The notes under the pieces are model-generated. The model was given only the letters and a program-made list of their open reading frames with translations. It ran no database searches and was not told the DNA's origin. A stretch of DNA of 64,000 bases from Chryseobacterium indologenes (GTDB taxonomy: Bacteria; Bacteroidota; Bacteroidia; Flavobacteriales; Weeksellaceae): contig NZ_CP018786.1 of assembly GCF_002025665.1 (NCBI RefSeq), forward strand, positions 930,001-994,000. Direction: 5' to 3'. The stretch's first letter is position 1, and each line of letters opens with the position of its first letter. Of the stretch, positions 52,590 to 61,186 are shown piece after piece. The translations under genes and the position numbers were made by a program.

Positions 52590-53954
52590 ATGACAACCTA
52601 CACTTATACCAGAATCTTTTTCTGCACCTTCCTGCTATGCATTTTGCAGGCCTGTAGTTCAATATTTGGTTTACCTTCGGATCCCGAAAAACCAACAATG
52701 GGAGAGGTTACATCTTCCACCGCAGAATTAAAAAATCTTCCACTTCCCAAAGAGAAGATTGTAATAGGAGTCTACAAATTCAGAGACCAGACCGGCCAGT
52801 ATAAACCTTCCGAAAATGGAAATAACTGGAGTACGGCAGTCCCTCAGGGAACTACAACCATTCTTATCAAAGCATTAGAAGACAGCCGCTGGTTTGTCCC
52901 TATTGAAAGGGAAAATATAGCCAATCTTCTCAATGAAAGACAGATCATCCGTTCCACCAGACAGGAATACATCAAGGATGCAGACAAAAACAATCAATCA
53001 CTTCCTCCTCTTTTATACGCCGGGATTCTTCTCGAAGGCGGCGTTATCTCATACGACAGCAATATTCTGACCGGAGGACTTGGAGCAAGATATTTCGGAA
53101 TCGGAGCTTCTACACAATACCGCCAGGACAGAATTACCATCTATCTCCGCGCTGTCTCTACACTCAACGGAGAAATTCTTAAAACGGTTTATACTTCTAA
53201 AACCATTCTTTCAACCAGTGTTAACGGAAGCTTTTTCAGATATATTGATACGGAAAGATTACTGGAAGCTGAGGTAGGTCTTACTCAAAACGAACCTGTT
53301 CAGCTCGCCGTAACAGAAGCAATAGAAAAAGCTGTGAAAGCCCTTATTGTTGAAGGAATCAGAGATAAAATATGGGGGAAAGCAATAGATGAGAATGGAG
53401 GATATCAAAGTTTAATCAACGAATATAACAGAGAGCAGGAGCAAAATAATGACAGAGTTGTTGGAGGCAGATATCCGCAGGATTACAGACAGAAAGTATC
53501 CATATTTGCGAATGTTGAAGGACAGAAAATTAAAGATGACTATGTAGGTCCTAAGATGAATGTTGGTGGAAAAATAGGACTTAAATATTTCCTTACTCCT
53601 TATCTGAATATGGAACTGAACGCAAGCTATTTTACGCTTGAAAATTCTAATATTGTGAAAAGAAACTACTATGGTCCTGAAGTGAATCTGGAATACATCC
53701 TTTTTCCGAAATACAGATTCAGTCCATTTGTTTATGGTGGAGCAGGAGCGTTGTATTCAAAATATAAACCTCAATATAAAGCACAGTTCGGTGGCGGCCT
53801 GGAATATATGATCAGCAAGAATTTTTCGCTGAGAGCTTCCGCCCAATATGACCTTGGCTTCAAAGACGACTGGGAAGGCCTTGTTAATGGGAAAAGAAAA
53901 GATCAGGCTTTACGCTTTGGAATAGGAATCAACTTTTACTTCGGAAACAAATAA
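52590..53954 (+). CDS. csgG: CsgG pore lipoprotein with C-terminal beta-barrel extension
   Basis: A 454-residue lipoprotein (lipobox LQAC-S, Cys22). The CsgG domain spans about 55-285, with IVIGVYKFRDQTGQYK, WSTAVPQGTT and the YKFRD and ALEDSRWFVPIERENIANLLNER landmarks of the outer-membrane curli export pore. E. coli CsgG is 277 residues; the remaining about 150 residues here look like an eight-strand OmpA-like barrel (KYFLTPYLNMELNAS, QALRFGIGINFYFG at the C-terminus). The extension may change pore anchoring. The function of the extra barrel is inference. Confidence 0.9.
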   Translation: MTTYTYTRIFFCTFLLCILQACSSIFGLPSDPEKPTMGEVTSSTAELKNLPLPKEKIVIGVYKFRDQTGQYKPSENGNNWSTAVPQGTTTILIKALEDSRWFVPIERENIANLLNERQIIRSTRQEYIKDADKNNQSLPPLLYAGILLEGGVISYDSNILTGGLGARYFGIGASTQYRQDRITIYLRAVSTLNGEILKTVYTSKTILSTSVNGSFFRYIDTERLLEAEVGLTQNEPVQLAVTEAIEKAVKALIVEGIRDKIWGKAIDENGGYQSLINEYNREQEQNNDRVVGGRYPQDYRQKVSIFANVEGQKIKDDYVGPKMNVGGKIGLKYFLTPYLNMELNASYFTLENSNIVKRNYYGPEVNLEYILFPKYRFSPFVYGGAGALYSKYKPQYKAQFGGGLEYMISKNFSLRASAQYDLGFKDDWEGLVNGKRKDQALRFGIGINFYFGNK

Positions 53955-53965
53955 AAACACGAACT

Positions 53966-55477
53966 ATGAAAACTATAATTAAAATATTCAGCATATTCAT
54001 CTTTGCTTTTTGTCTGTTTTCATGCAATGAAGACCTTGTAGAACAGGCTCAAACAGGAATGTTAAAAGGAAAAGTCGTAAAAAGAGGTAGCAATGTGCCG
54101 CTTTCTAATGTGAAGATATTTACCAATCCTACGACACAAACGGTTTTCAGTGGTACAGACGGTTCATTTGAAATCGCTGCCATGCCGATAGGTAATTATT
54201 CTGTAAAAGCAGAGCTTTCAGGATATATCACAAGCTTTCAGTCAGTCAATATACAAAATCAAAATCAGGTGGTAACGGTAGTTTTTGAGATGGATGATGA
54301 TACTTCATTGAATTCTCCTCCCGCTACACCACAGTTGCTAAGTCCGATAGATAACGCAGTAAATCAACCTTTGAGCGTCGAATTAACCTGGAGCGCAACA
54401 GATCCCGATACAGCAGATGTATTAAGATACAGCCTGACAATTAAAAATAATCTTGACACTAATGTGATTCAGGTTAATGATTTGACAGCAAACCACTATA
54501 CGCTTTCAAATCTGAAGTTTGGTGTAAGTTACTTCTGGCAGGTGTCTGTTTCGGACGGCATTCACCAGCCAGTTTTAAGTTCTATCAGTAAATTTACCAC
54601 CAATACAGTTCCGGCTAACAGGTATCATTACGTTCAGAAACAAAATGGAAACTTTGTGATTATTTCCAGTGATGACCAGGGAAATAACTTCCAGTTTACC
54701 AGTTCTTCCTACAACAGCTGGCGACCGCGCAAAAACAATAATGCAGGTCTAATTGCATTCCTTCGTACGGAAGGTGGAAGTACCCATCTTTATACTGCCA
54801 ATCCGGATGGCTCCAATCCATTTAAAGTAACAACAGTGGCTGTTGCAGGCTTTAATAACTATGAAATGGACTTTGCGTGGAGTACAAATGGTAAAGAACT
54901 TATTTATTCCAATTTTAATAAGCTTTATAGAATTAATAAAGATGGAAGCGGTCTGAGTTTAGTGTATACAACTCCGGACGGAAGCCTGATTTCCGAATGT
55001 GACTGGAGCTATGATGGTAGTAAAATAGCATTGAAAACCAATGATTATAACGGATATAATACTAAAATTTATGTAATAGACATCAATGGTGCTGTTCTTA
55101 AAACGGTATTGTCAGGTACTGCAGGTGCCAGCGGAGGTTTGAACTTCTCTGTAGACGGACAGCTTCTTCTGTTTACCCGTGATATGTCCGGATATTTGGA
55201 TGGAAGTGGAAATTATCGTCAGCTGGATTCACATATCTTTATCTATAACCTTGTTACGGATGCTGTGAGTGATATTTCTGCAGAAAGCGAAAAAGTACTG
55301 GGAACGAATGATCTCGATCCTAGGTTCTCACCAAATAATGCTCAGATTATCTTCATGAATACCTCCAACGACAATATTTCTCAAAGGAATGTAATGGTCA
55401 TTGACCTTAGTAGCACGCTGACGGATATGACAAGGACAACACTGTTCAGCAATGGAGAGATGCCGGATTATGAGTAA
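53966..55477 (+). CDS. Curli-locus surface lipoprotein with CarboxypepD-like, FnIII-like and beta-propeller domains
   Basis: A 503-residue lipoprotein (lipobox FSC-N, Cys20). First, about 32-110, a carboxypeptidase-regulatory-like fold (LKGKVVKRGSNVPLSNVKI). Next, about 125-215, an FnIII-like sandwich. Then repeats such as WSTNGKELIYSNFNKLY and WSYDGSKIALKTNDY that look like TolB/WD40-type propeller blades. It is the last gene of the curli operon and not part of the E. coli set. A role as an anchor or co-factor for fibres is a reasonable guess; no evidence beyond location. Confidence 0.8.
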   Translation: MKTIIKIFSIFIFAFCLFSCNEDLVEQAQTGMLKGKVVKRGSNVPLSNVKIFTNPTTQTVFSGTDGSFEIAAMPIGNYSVKAELSGYITSFQSVNIQNQNQVVTVVFEMDDDTSLNSPPATPQLLSPIDNAVNQPLSVELTWSATDPDTADVLRYSLTIKNNLDTNVIQVNDLTANHYTLSNLKFGVSYFWQVSVSDGIHQPVLSSISKFTTNTVPANRYHYVQKQNGNFVIISSDDQGNNFQFTSSSYNSWRPRKNNNAGLIAFLRTEGGSTHLYTANPDGSNPFKVTTVAVAGFNNYEMDFAWSTNGKELIYSNFNKLYRINKDGSGLSLVYTTPDGSLISECDWSYDGSKIALKTNDYNGYNTKIYVIDINGAVLKTVLSGTAGASGGLNFSVDGQLLLFTRDMSGYLDGSGNYRQLDSHIFIYNLVTDAVSDISAESEKVLGTNDLDPRFSPNNAQIIFMNTSNDNISQRNVMVIDLSSTLTDMTRTTLFSNGEMPDYE

Positions 55478-55691
55478 GATATAACGTTTAATGTTTAAAG
55501 TCCAAGGTTTTAGTTTTAAAGTGAGGTATGAGATCATATCTGTACCCATTAGAGATCAATTTTTAGAATTAATTAAATAAGTTTTTCATGTTTTGTCTCT
55601 AGTTCCTCTGCCTCACTTTTTATGCTATAGACTTTGATGACATCTAACAATAAAGTTCTCCCTGAAGAATACTAAAGTTAAAATCAGGGGT

Positions 55692-55730
55692 AAAAAAATT
55701 CCAGACTTTGCATAAGCCTGGAATTTTTGA
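55692..55730. terminator. Bidirectional terminator
   Basis: AAAAATTCCAG (55694-55704) pairs with CTGGAATTTTT (55718-55728), between the curli operon and the convergent regulator. Confidence 0.8.
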
Positions 55731-55748
55731 GTGATTCATGGAAGTCTT

Positions 55749-56399
55749 TCAGTCGATGATATGATTCTCGATCGCATATTTTACAATTCCGACTGAGTTT
55801 TTGGCATTGAGTTTCAAAAGAATTCTTTTTCTGTGTGTTTCTACCGTATTGATACTGATAAATAATTTTTCTGATATATCTTTACTGCTGCATCCGTCAC
55901 AGATCAGTTTAAGAATTTCCATTTCGCGACGGGTGAGAGGTTCTTTGATGTGAGGATTGGGTTTTCCCTGTTCACTACTGATAAAATTGATCATTCTTTC
56001 CTTTGCATGATCACAGATGTAGATCTCATTAAGAAGTAAAACATTGATGGATTTAAGGAATTCATCATAGGTACAATTTTTATCCAGATAAGCCTTAATA
56101 CCTTTATTAAAGAGTTTTCGGATGTCAATCACATCATATGAACTCCCAATGATGATGATTTTGGTATTTTTATGTTCTGAAATAATACTTTCCACCAGTT
56201 TGCAGATTTCCGAAAGCATGAGCATGTTGGAACTCATCACAAGCATTTCCGAAGGTTCTTCTTTTAAATATTTGGAAAGGTTTTCTAAAGAATTACAAAT
56301 ATCAATGGTACTGAAAATTTTGCTTTGGGTAAGCAGTCTTGATAATCCCTCTGTGTAGAGCATGGGTTCATCAAAAATAGTCAATTTTGGTTTCATCAT
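55749..56399 (-). CDS. LuxR/NarL-type regulator with a pseudo-receiver
   Basis: A 216-residue protein with a receiver-like domain (about 1-125) and a LuxR-type HTH at the C-terminus (LTRREMEILKLICDGCSSKDISEKLFISINTVETHRKRIL). The phospho-acceptor position, expected Asp, is Ser56 (LVMSSNML). The acidic pair Asp10/Glu11 and Lys107 are kept, so it probably does not respond to phosphorylation. E. coli's curli activator CsgD is likewise a LuxR-type protein with an unusual receiver. The gene is convergent with the curli operon, so control of it is likely but inferred. Confidence 0.85.
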   Translation of the reverse strand: MMKPKLTIFDEPMLYTEGLSRLLTQSKIFSTIDICNSLENLSKYLKEEPSEMLVMSSNMLMLSEICKLVESIISEHKNTKIIIIGSSYDVIDIRKLFNKGIKAYLDKNCTYDEFLKSINVLLLNEIYICDHAKERMINFISSEQGKPNPHIKEPLTRREMEILKLICDGCSSKDISEKLFISINTVETHRKRILLKLNAKNSVGIVKYAIENHIID

Positions 56400-56612
56400 G
56401 GTTTGTTTTGTTTATATAAAAATAGGAAAAAAACTTTACATTTTGAATAAAATTGTTAAATATTTTAAAATTATTATGTTTTTATTAATAGTAAAATGTT
56501 ATTTTTATTGATTTTTCATTAAATAATTCTCTTTTTGTGGAGTTTTTTGGAGTTATTTCTGTTAAAATCTATTATTCATAGTTGTTTTCAAAGGTTATTT
56601 TGAAATTTGGTA
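56400..56612. other. AT-rich gap with no recognised feature
   Basis: An A+T-rich stretch upstream of the regulator, with no ORF, hairpin or promoter box recognised beyond short TA runs. Confidence 0.4.
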
Positions 56613-57080
56613 CTATTTAACTAACGTGGTAGGGATATGCTTTACCGGAAAATTAACGGAGTTGGCAATGAAGCAGAATTCGTTGGCCTTATGATGAAGT
56701 TGTTCTGCTTTTTCAATCATAGATTCTTCTGCAACCGTTACGGTAGGGTGTAAAGTTACTTCTGTAAAATGACCGCTTCCACTGGCTGTTTCTGTCATGA
56801 TACCTGTTGCTTCATCAGTATAATCTGTAACGATAATACCGGCTTCAGAACAAAAATGAAGATACCATAGCATATGACAGGAAGAAAGTGAAGATAACAG
56901 CATATCTTCCGGATTGTGTTTCGTTTTATCGCCTCGGAATGCAGGATCAGACGAACCTTCAATAACAGTTTTGTTTTCTGCTGAAATAGTATGGCTTCTT
57001 TCATAATCTCTATAACTACTTGTTCCCGTTCCCTGGTTTCCTGTCCACTGAATGGTAATTTTGTAATGGTGGTTTTTCAT
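56613..57080 (-). CDS. OsmC/Ohr-family peroxidase-like protein
   Basis: A 155-residue protein of the OsmC superfamily. The peroxidatic cysteine is in LLSSLSSCHMLWYLHF and the second cysteine in EFCFIANSVNFPV. The family reduces organic hydroperoxides or works in osmotic stress. Start phrase HHYKITIQWTGNQGTGTSSYRDY is typical of the YhfA-like subgroup. Confidence 0.9.
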   Translation of the reverse strand: MKNHHYKITIQWTGNQGTGTSSYRDYERSHTISAENKTVIEGSSDPAFRGDKTKHNPEDMLLSSLSSCHMLWYLHFCSEAGIIVTDYTDEATGIMTETASGSGHFTEVTLHPTVTVAEESMIEKAEQLHHKANEFCFIANSVNFPVKHIPTTLVK

Positions 57081-57114
57081 ATTCTAAAGATAAAAGATGT
57101 TGTTGTTAAAATTC

Positions 57115-57175
57115 AATAGGAGTGGGCTTTAGCCCGCCTTTAAAATTATAAAATTCATTGGCTTTAGCCAAAACT
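57115..57175. repeat. Short intergenic repeat (family 6)
   Basis: GTGGGCTTTAGCCCGCC and ATTGGCTTTAGCCAAAAC are two related hairpins in one stretch between osmC and rng. Similar TTTAGCC elements are common between flavobacterial genes; a second copy is not in this window. Confidence 0.45.
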
Positions 57176-57215
57176 TAAACTATAAATCATATTCTATAGG
57201 TATAAATGCAAAATA

Positions 57216-57245
57216 AAAAAACCTCCAGAAAACTGAAGGTTTTAA
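57216..57245 (-). terminator. Terminator after ribonuclease G gene
   Basis: AAAACCTCCAG (57218-57228) pairs with CTGAAGGTTTT (57233-57243), one wobble, T-run on the minus strand. Confidence 0.75.
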
Positions 57246-57250
57246 ATTTT

Positions 57251-58810
57251 TTAATTAGAGAATTCTATCAATTCTTCTTTTTTGGCATTGTAGATTTTGT
57301 ATTCTAAATATTTAAAAGAATCCCTTGGGACAATGGTTACCCACTTTTTGTATTTGATAAACCATTTCATCTGGATACTTTTAATGCCTTTTGTAAGGTA
57401 AGCTTCCACAAATGGGTGTACATGCAGGTAGATTTTTCCTTTTTCTTTCTGCAGAATGTTTCTTAAGGTTTCACCCATTCTTTCCACGATAACAATAGGA
57501 GCTACAATTTCTCCGTCTTTGTTCGGGTTTTCTTCTTTGGTGTCGATCTGTTTTTCCGGACGGTTTCTTTGTCTGGTGATCTGAATCAGACCAAATTTAC
57601 TAGGAGGAAGGATTTTGTGGCGAGCCTTGTCGCGCTTCATTTCCTCTTTCAGATGCTCGTAAAGATCTCTTCTGTGATCAGAATTTGGCATATCTATGAA
57701 ATCGATAACGATGATACCTCCCATATCGCGGAGGCGAAGTTGTCTTGCGATTTCTGTAGCAGCCATTTTGTTCACTTTCAGCGCATGCTCTTTGTTGACA
57801 GCAGTTCCGGTAGTAATATTGTTTCCGGAGTTGACATCTACCACGTGAAGTGCTTCTGTGTGTTCAATAACAAGATAGGCTCCTTTGGAACTCGGAATGT
57901 TAACGTGTTTTCCGAAGCTCTGTTTAAGCTGTTTTTCAACATTGTAATATTCCAGAAGTGGAATATGAGAATCATAAAACTGGACAATATTTTTCTTTTC
58001 AGGGGCAATGACTTCAATGTAATTTTTCATTTCGTTGACCATTTGCTCATCGTCGCAGATGATATTCACGAAGTCCTGATTAAAATTGTCTCTTAAAATA
58101 GCTGAAGCTTTGTCTTCTTCGCTTAAAACTTTAGACGGAACTTTATTTCTCTGGATGTTTTTGAAAGTGCTTTCCCACTTCTGAACCAGCTGGTTCATAT
58201 CATTATGCAGGTCGGCTACTTTTTTTCCTTCTGCTACAGTTCTGATAATCACTCCAAATCCTTCAGGCTTAATGCTGTCGATAAGGGTTCTTAATCTTTC
58301 TTTTTCTTCAAAGCTTCTGATCTTTTTGGAAATGGAAACTTTATTGTCAAAAGGAATTAAAACCAGGAAACGTCCTGTTAATGAAATCTGGGTAGAAATT
58401 CTTGGGCCTTTGGTAGAAATAGGTTCTTTGGTAATTTGTAGCAGAACCACATCGTCCTTGGCAATTACTTTGTCTACCGTTCCGTTTTTGTCTATTTCGG
58501 GTTGTATCTCGAAATTCTTTAAGCTCGAAGTGCTTTGTTTTTTAGAAATAGTATCTTTTAAAAACTTTCTGTACGTAAGATACTGAGGTCCCAGATCCTG
58601 ATAATGCAGAAATGCATCTTTGTCGTATCCGATATTGACGAATGCTGCATTCAGATTGGGTGCCAGTTTTTTTACTTTTCCTATAAACAGATCTCCAACT
58701 ATAAAATCGCTTTTGTCTTCTTGCTCATGAAGTTCACATAGTCTTCCGTCTTCCAGCAGCGCAATCTTTGTAAGATCATCTTCATGCGAAACTATTAGTT
58801 CTTTCTTCAT
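57251..58810 (-). CDS. rng: Ribonuclease E/G family endoribonuclease
   Basis: A 519-residue endonuclease for rRNA and mRNA processing. An N-terminal S1-like RNA-binding domain (GDLFIGKVKKLAPNLNAAFVNIG) precedes the catalytic core with the DNase-I-like segment GGIIVIDFIDM, whose Asp residues bind Mg, and VEAYLTKGI-like ends. Length matches RNase G (about 490-520), with no long degradosome tail. It is the last of HU, small basic protein and rng on one strand. A minus-strand TATTTTTG at 58975-58968 is a weak candidate promoter. Confidence 0.94.
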   Translation of the reverse strand: MKKELIVSHEDDLTKIALLEDGRLCELHEQEDKSDFIVGDLFIGKVKKLAPNLNAAFVNIGYDKDAFLHYQDLGPQYLTYRKFLKDTISKKQSTSSLKNFEIQPEIDKNGTVDKVIAKDDVVLLQITKEPISTKGPRISTQISLTGRFLVLIPFDNKVSISKKIRSFEEKERLRTLIDSIKPEGFGVIIRTVAEGKKVADLHNDMNQLVQKWESTFKNIQRNKVPSKVLSEEDKASAILRDNFNQDFVNIICDDEQMVNEMKNYIEVIAPEKKNIVQFYDSHIPLLEYYNVEKQLKQSFGKHVNIPSSKGAYLVIEHTEALHVVDVNSGNNITTGTAVNKEHALKVNKMAATEIARQLRLRDMGGIIVIDFIDMPNSDHRRDLYEHLKEEMKRDKARHKILPPSKFGLIQITRQRNRPEKQIDTKEENPNKDGEIVAPIVIVERMGETLRNILQKEKGKIYLHVHPFVEAYLTKGIKSIQMKWFIKYKKWVTIVPRDSFKYLEYKIYNAKKEELIEFSN

Positions 58811-59045
58811 TTTTTAATAAGATAAAATTGTTAAGATTATAGGAAGTGGATGTTTTTTATCGATTAATTCATCTATTAAATATAATGATTTTGAATGAAA
58901 ACCATTATATGTTTATTAAAATAATATTTGAAACCCTCCGTTTTCCGCGGAATCTTATAGTTGCAAACAAAAATATAGTTAGTGAACTTTAAAAATTTAA
59001 ATCCACCAACTATATTATTATATTGTAAATCTCGAGAAAAAGAGA

Positions 59046-59135
59046 TTATTTTTTCTTATGTCTGTTTGCTCTTCTTCTTTTCTTTCTTTTGTGAGTAGCA
59101 ACCTTGTGTCTTTTTCTTTTCTTTCCGCTTGGCAT
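59046..59135 (-). CDS. 29-residue very basic protein
   Basis: A complete ATG-to-TAA frame of 29 residues, of which about two thirds are Lys, Arg or His (start MPSGKKRKRHKV, end ANRHKKK). The lack of hydrophobic residues and the dense basic runs fit a protein that binds rRNA or another nucleic acid, like small accessory ribosomal proteins. It sits between hup and rng, an order I believe is common in flavobacteria. Too short for many gene callers. Function not known from sequence alone. Confidence 0.75.
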   Translation of the reverse strand: MPSGKKRKRHKVATHKRKKRRRANRHKKK

Positions 59136-59178
59136 AATTTTAATTTTTTAGTAACTAGTTAATATTCAGTTAATGTTC

Positions 59179-59469
59179 TTATTTTACTGCAACTTTAGTT
59201 TTTACTTTCTCAACAAAAGATTTTGAAGGTTTGAAAGCAGGAATGTTATGAGCAGGAATCTCAATTGCAGTGTTTTTAGAAATATTTCTTCCTGTTTTAG
59301 CAGCTCTTGTTTTAATGATAAAAGATCCAAAACCTCTTAGATAAACGTTATCCCCATTATACATAGAAGTTCTGATCTCCTGCATAAAAGCTTCTACAAC
59401 TTTCTGTGTTTCATTCTTTTCTGTTCCCAACTTATTTGAGATGGTGTTTACCAATTCTGCCTTTGTCAT
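59179..59469 (-). CDS. hup: HU/IHF-family DNA-binding protein
   Basis: A 96-residue histone-like protein: MTKAELVNTISNKL, YLRGFGSFIIKTRAAKTGRNI and the DNA-bending arm residues with IPAFKPSKSF are the HU hallmarks. It probably compacts the chromosome. Promoter: minus-strand TTTG (59533-59530), spacer of 21 bases, TAAATTTG (59508-59501). Confidence 0.95.
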   Translation of the reverse strand: MTKAELVNTISNKLGTEKNETQKVVEAFMQEIRTSMYNGDNVYLRGFGSFIIKTRAAKTGRNISKNTAIEIPAHNIPAFKPSKSFVEKVKTKVAVK

Positions 59470-59500
59470 TTCCTTATTTTAATTTTAAATTTTAGGTGTG

Positions 59501-59533
59501 CAAATTTAGTTAAAAAAATTGAATACTAGCAAA
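59501..59533 (-). promoter_or_regulatory. Promoter of the HU gene
   Basis: TTTG / N21 / TAAATTTG on the minus strand. The rest of the 59470-59787 gap is AT-rich with no recognised feature. Confidence 0.55.
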
Positions 59534-59787
59534 TTAGTGGCAAAATATTTTTATTCAAAGAGTTGGACTTTTTATGTATACACTATATTAAGGTGCATTG
59601 AAGATTATTTAACAATAAAATAATACAGCCGGATAAAGGTACAAAAATTTGATGAACAAAATTTAATAAATGCTGGTTATAGCAGGCTTTACAGTACTTT
59701 CTTATCTTGAATATGATATTTTGAGATCCTCTTCTCTGTCCTGATACATCACGAGGAAATGATTTTTATTAGTGAAATCAAAATTTT

Positions 59788-60459
59788 TTATAAACTGGAA
59801 TTATAATATCCGTTTTCTACACAGAAGCGTATAAGGTGAAGTTTGGTTTTTAACCCCAGTTTTTCTGTTAGCCTGTTGATGTAAGTATCTATAGTCCTGG
59901 TACTCAGATTAAGTTTTTCTGCAATTTCTTTATTACTGAATCCTTCATAACAGAATCTCATAAGCTGTATTTCTGCCGGTGAAAGCTCTTCCTGTCCTTT
60001 CTTCTGCCTGTCCATATATTCCTGTACTGCAAGAGGTTGTTGTTCCCATTCTTTAGAATATGCCTGATAATCAAAGTCTTCAGAGGCAATACTTCCTTTG
60101 ATAATATCTTTTATGATGGTACTTTTTTTCTGACAATAATAGATGTTGGGAATCTTTGAAAGGATTTCGGCCATATCTTCCTGGTAAGTGCCGGAGTAAG
60201 TGATGATAGGAGTTTCTGTATTGTTTTTTCTGATGTACTTAATGGCTTCAATTCCACTTAATACCGGCATGAAGAGTTCAATAATGAACACATCTTCCTG
60301 TCTTCTGTAGATTCTGTTTACCAGTTCATGCCCATTGTTACAATCATTCAGAAGCATATAGAAAGGATTTTCCATAAGGGTTTTGATCATTATTTTTTTA
60401 AAATAAAAATCACTGTCTGCAATGGAAAAACGTACGGTATTAGATAATATTTTACTCAT
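59788..60459 (-). CDS. LuxR/NarL-type response regulator with Glu at the phosphorylation site
   Basis: A 223-residue protein: receiver (about 8-130) followed by a linker and LuxR-type HTH (LSPAEIQLMRFCYEGFSNKEIAEKLNLSTRTIDTYINRL). The acceptor aspartate is replaced by Glu61 (FIIELFMPVLSG), while Asp15/Asp17 and the conserved Lys are kept. Glu at this site often mimics the phosphorylated state, so it could be constitutively active. It is divergent from the type VI secretion operon, with a shared promoter region of about 180 bases, and could control it. No sensor kinase is adjacent. Confidence 0.87.
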   Translation of the reverse strand: MSKILSNTVRFSIADSDFYFKKIMIKTLMENPFYMLLNDCNNGHELVNRIYRRQEDVFIIELFMPVLSGIEAIKYIRKNNTETPIITYSGTYQEDMAEILSKIPNIYYCQKKSTIIKDIIKGSIASEDFDYQAYSKEWEQQPLAVQEYMDRQKKGQEELSPAEIQLMRFCYEGFSNKEIAEKLNLSTRTIDTYINRLTEKLGLKTKLHLIRFCVENGYYNSSL

Positions 60460-60585
60460 TCTTAATATCGATTTGGCGAATGATATTTAAAATTTAGAGG
60501 TCTAATTTATGAAAAACTTATCAAAGTGAAAATTAATATTAATTTAATCAGGGTTTTCACGAAACAGGGTTGGGGAAATTACGTA

Positions 60586-60614
60586 TTGTGCATAAAATTT
60601 TTTTTTTATATTTT
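60586..60614 (+). promoter_or_regulatory. Weak candidate promoter of the T6SS operon
   Basis: TTG at 60586-60588, an 18-base spacer and TATATTTT at 60607-60614, one base off the TAnnTTTG consensus. A weak match suits a regulated operon. Confidence 0.4.
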
Positions 60615-60638
60615 CACAGGCCAAACAAATCGCAAATT

Positions 60639-61175
60639 ATGTCTTCTAACAGGGAAAAAAAATTAAACAAATCTGACGTCAGAACGGGCATTTGGAAGTT
60701 TATTCTGTCATTTGTTGTTTTGTCGGTTGTAACTTTTACGTGCTTATTTCTCTTCTTTAAGAGTTATGATATACAGCGCGAAGGGATTAGCCGTGAAGCT
60801 GAAGCCTATAAAGAATTGATGCTTCGAAGTGACGTGCTAAAGGATCACATTGATGATATTTACGACAAAATGAACCAGCTTAGCATTAATAAGGTGGAGA
60901 ATGAAGTGTTTCTCAGAACCAGTATTATGGATAACGTGAGAGATGCTAAAAACATTATGGGTAAAGACAGTGTACAGAGCTTTAAACATTATGCTGTGCT
61001 GATGAAACAGATTGTACCGATGATGACTTTAAAAGCCAAGATCATTGAAGTGGAGTATCAGAAGAAAACAGTTTTAAGAGATCTTGATGAATGTATGGGT
61101 AAGATCAAAGTGACCAATAATGAGCTGAGAAAAGACCCTACAAGAAATTTCACAGGAAGTAAAAGAAGAAGATAA
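60639..61175 (+). CDS. T6SS subtype iii transmembrane protein (TssO/TssP-type)
   Basis: A 178-residue protein from ATG 60639 (MSSNREKKLN); the longer reading begins upstream of the candidate promoter's transcript start. One transmembrane helix (about 23-43) follows a short cytoplasmic end. The periplasmic rest is mostly helical, with a Cys in LDECMGK. It matches the layout of the short membrane proteins TssO/TssP that replace parts of the baseplate-membrane complex in Bacteroidota type VI secretion. Which of the two names applies is uncertain. Confidence 0.75.
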   Translation: MSSNREKKLNKSDVRTGIWKFILSFVVLSVVTFTCLFLFFKSYDIQREGISREAEAYKELMLRSDVLKDHIDDIYDKMNQLSINKVENEVFLRTSIMDNVRDAKNIMGKDSVQSFKHYAVLMKQIVPMMTLKAKIIEVEYQKKTVLRDLDECMGKIKVTNNELRKDPTRNFTGSKRRR

Positions 61176-61186
61176 AAAGAAAAGAT

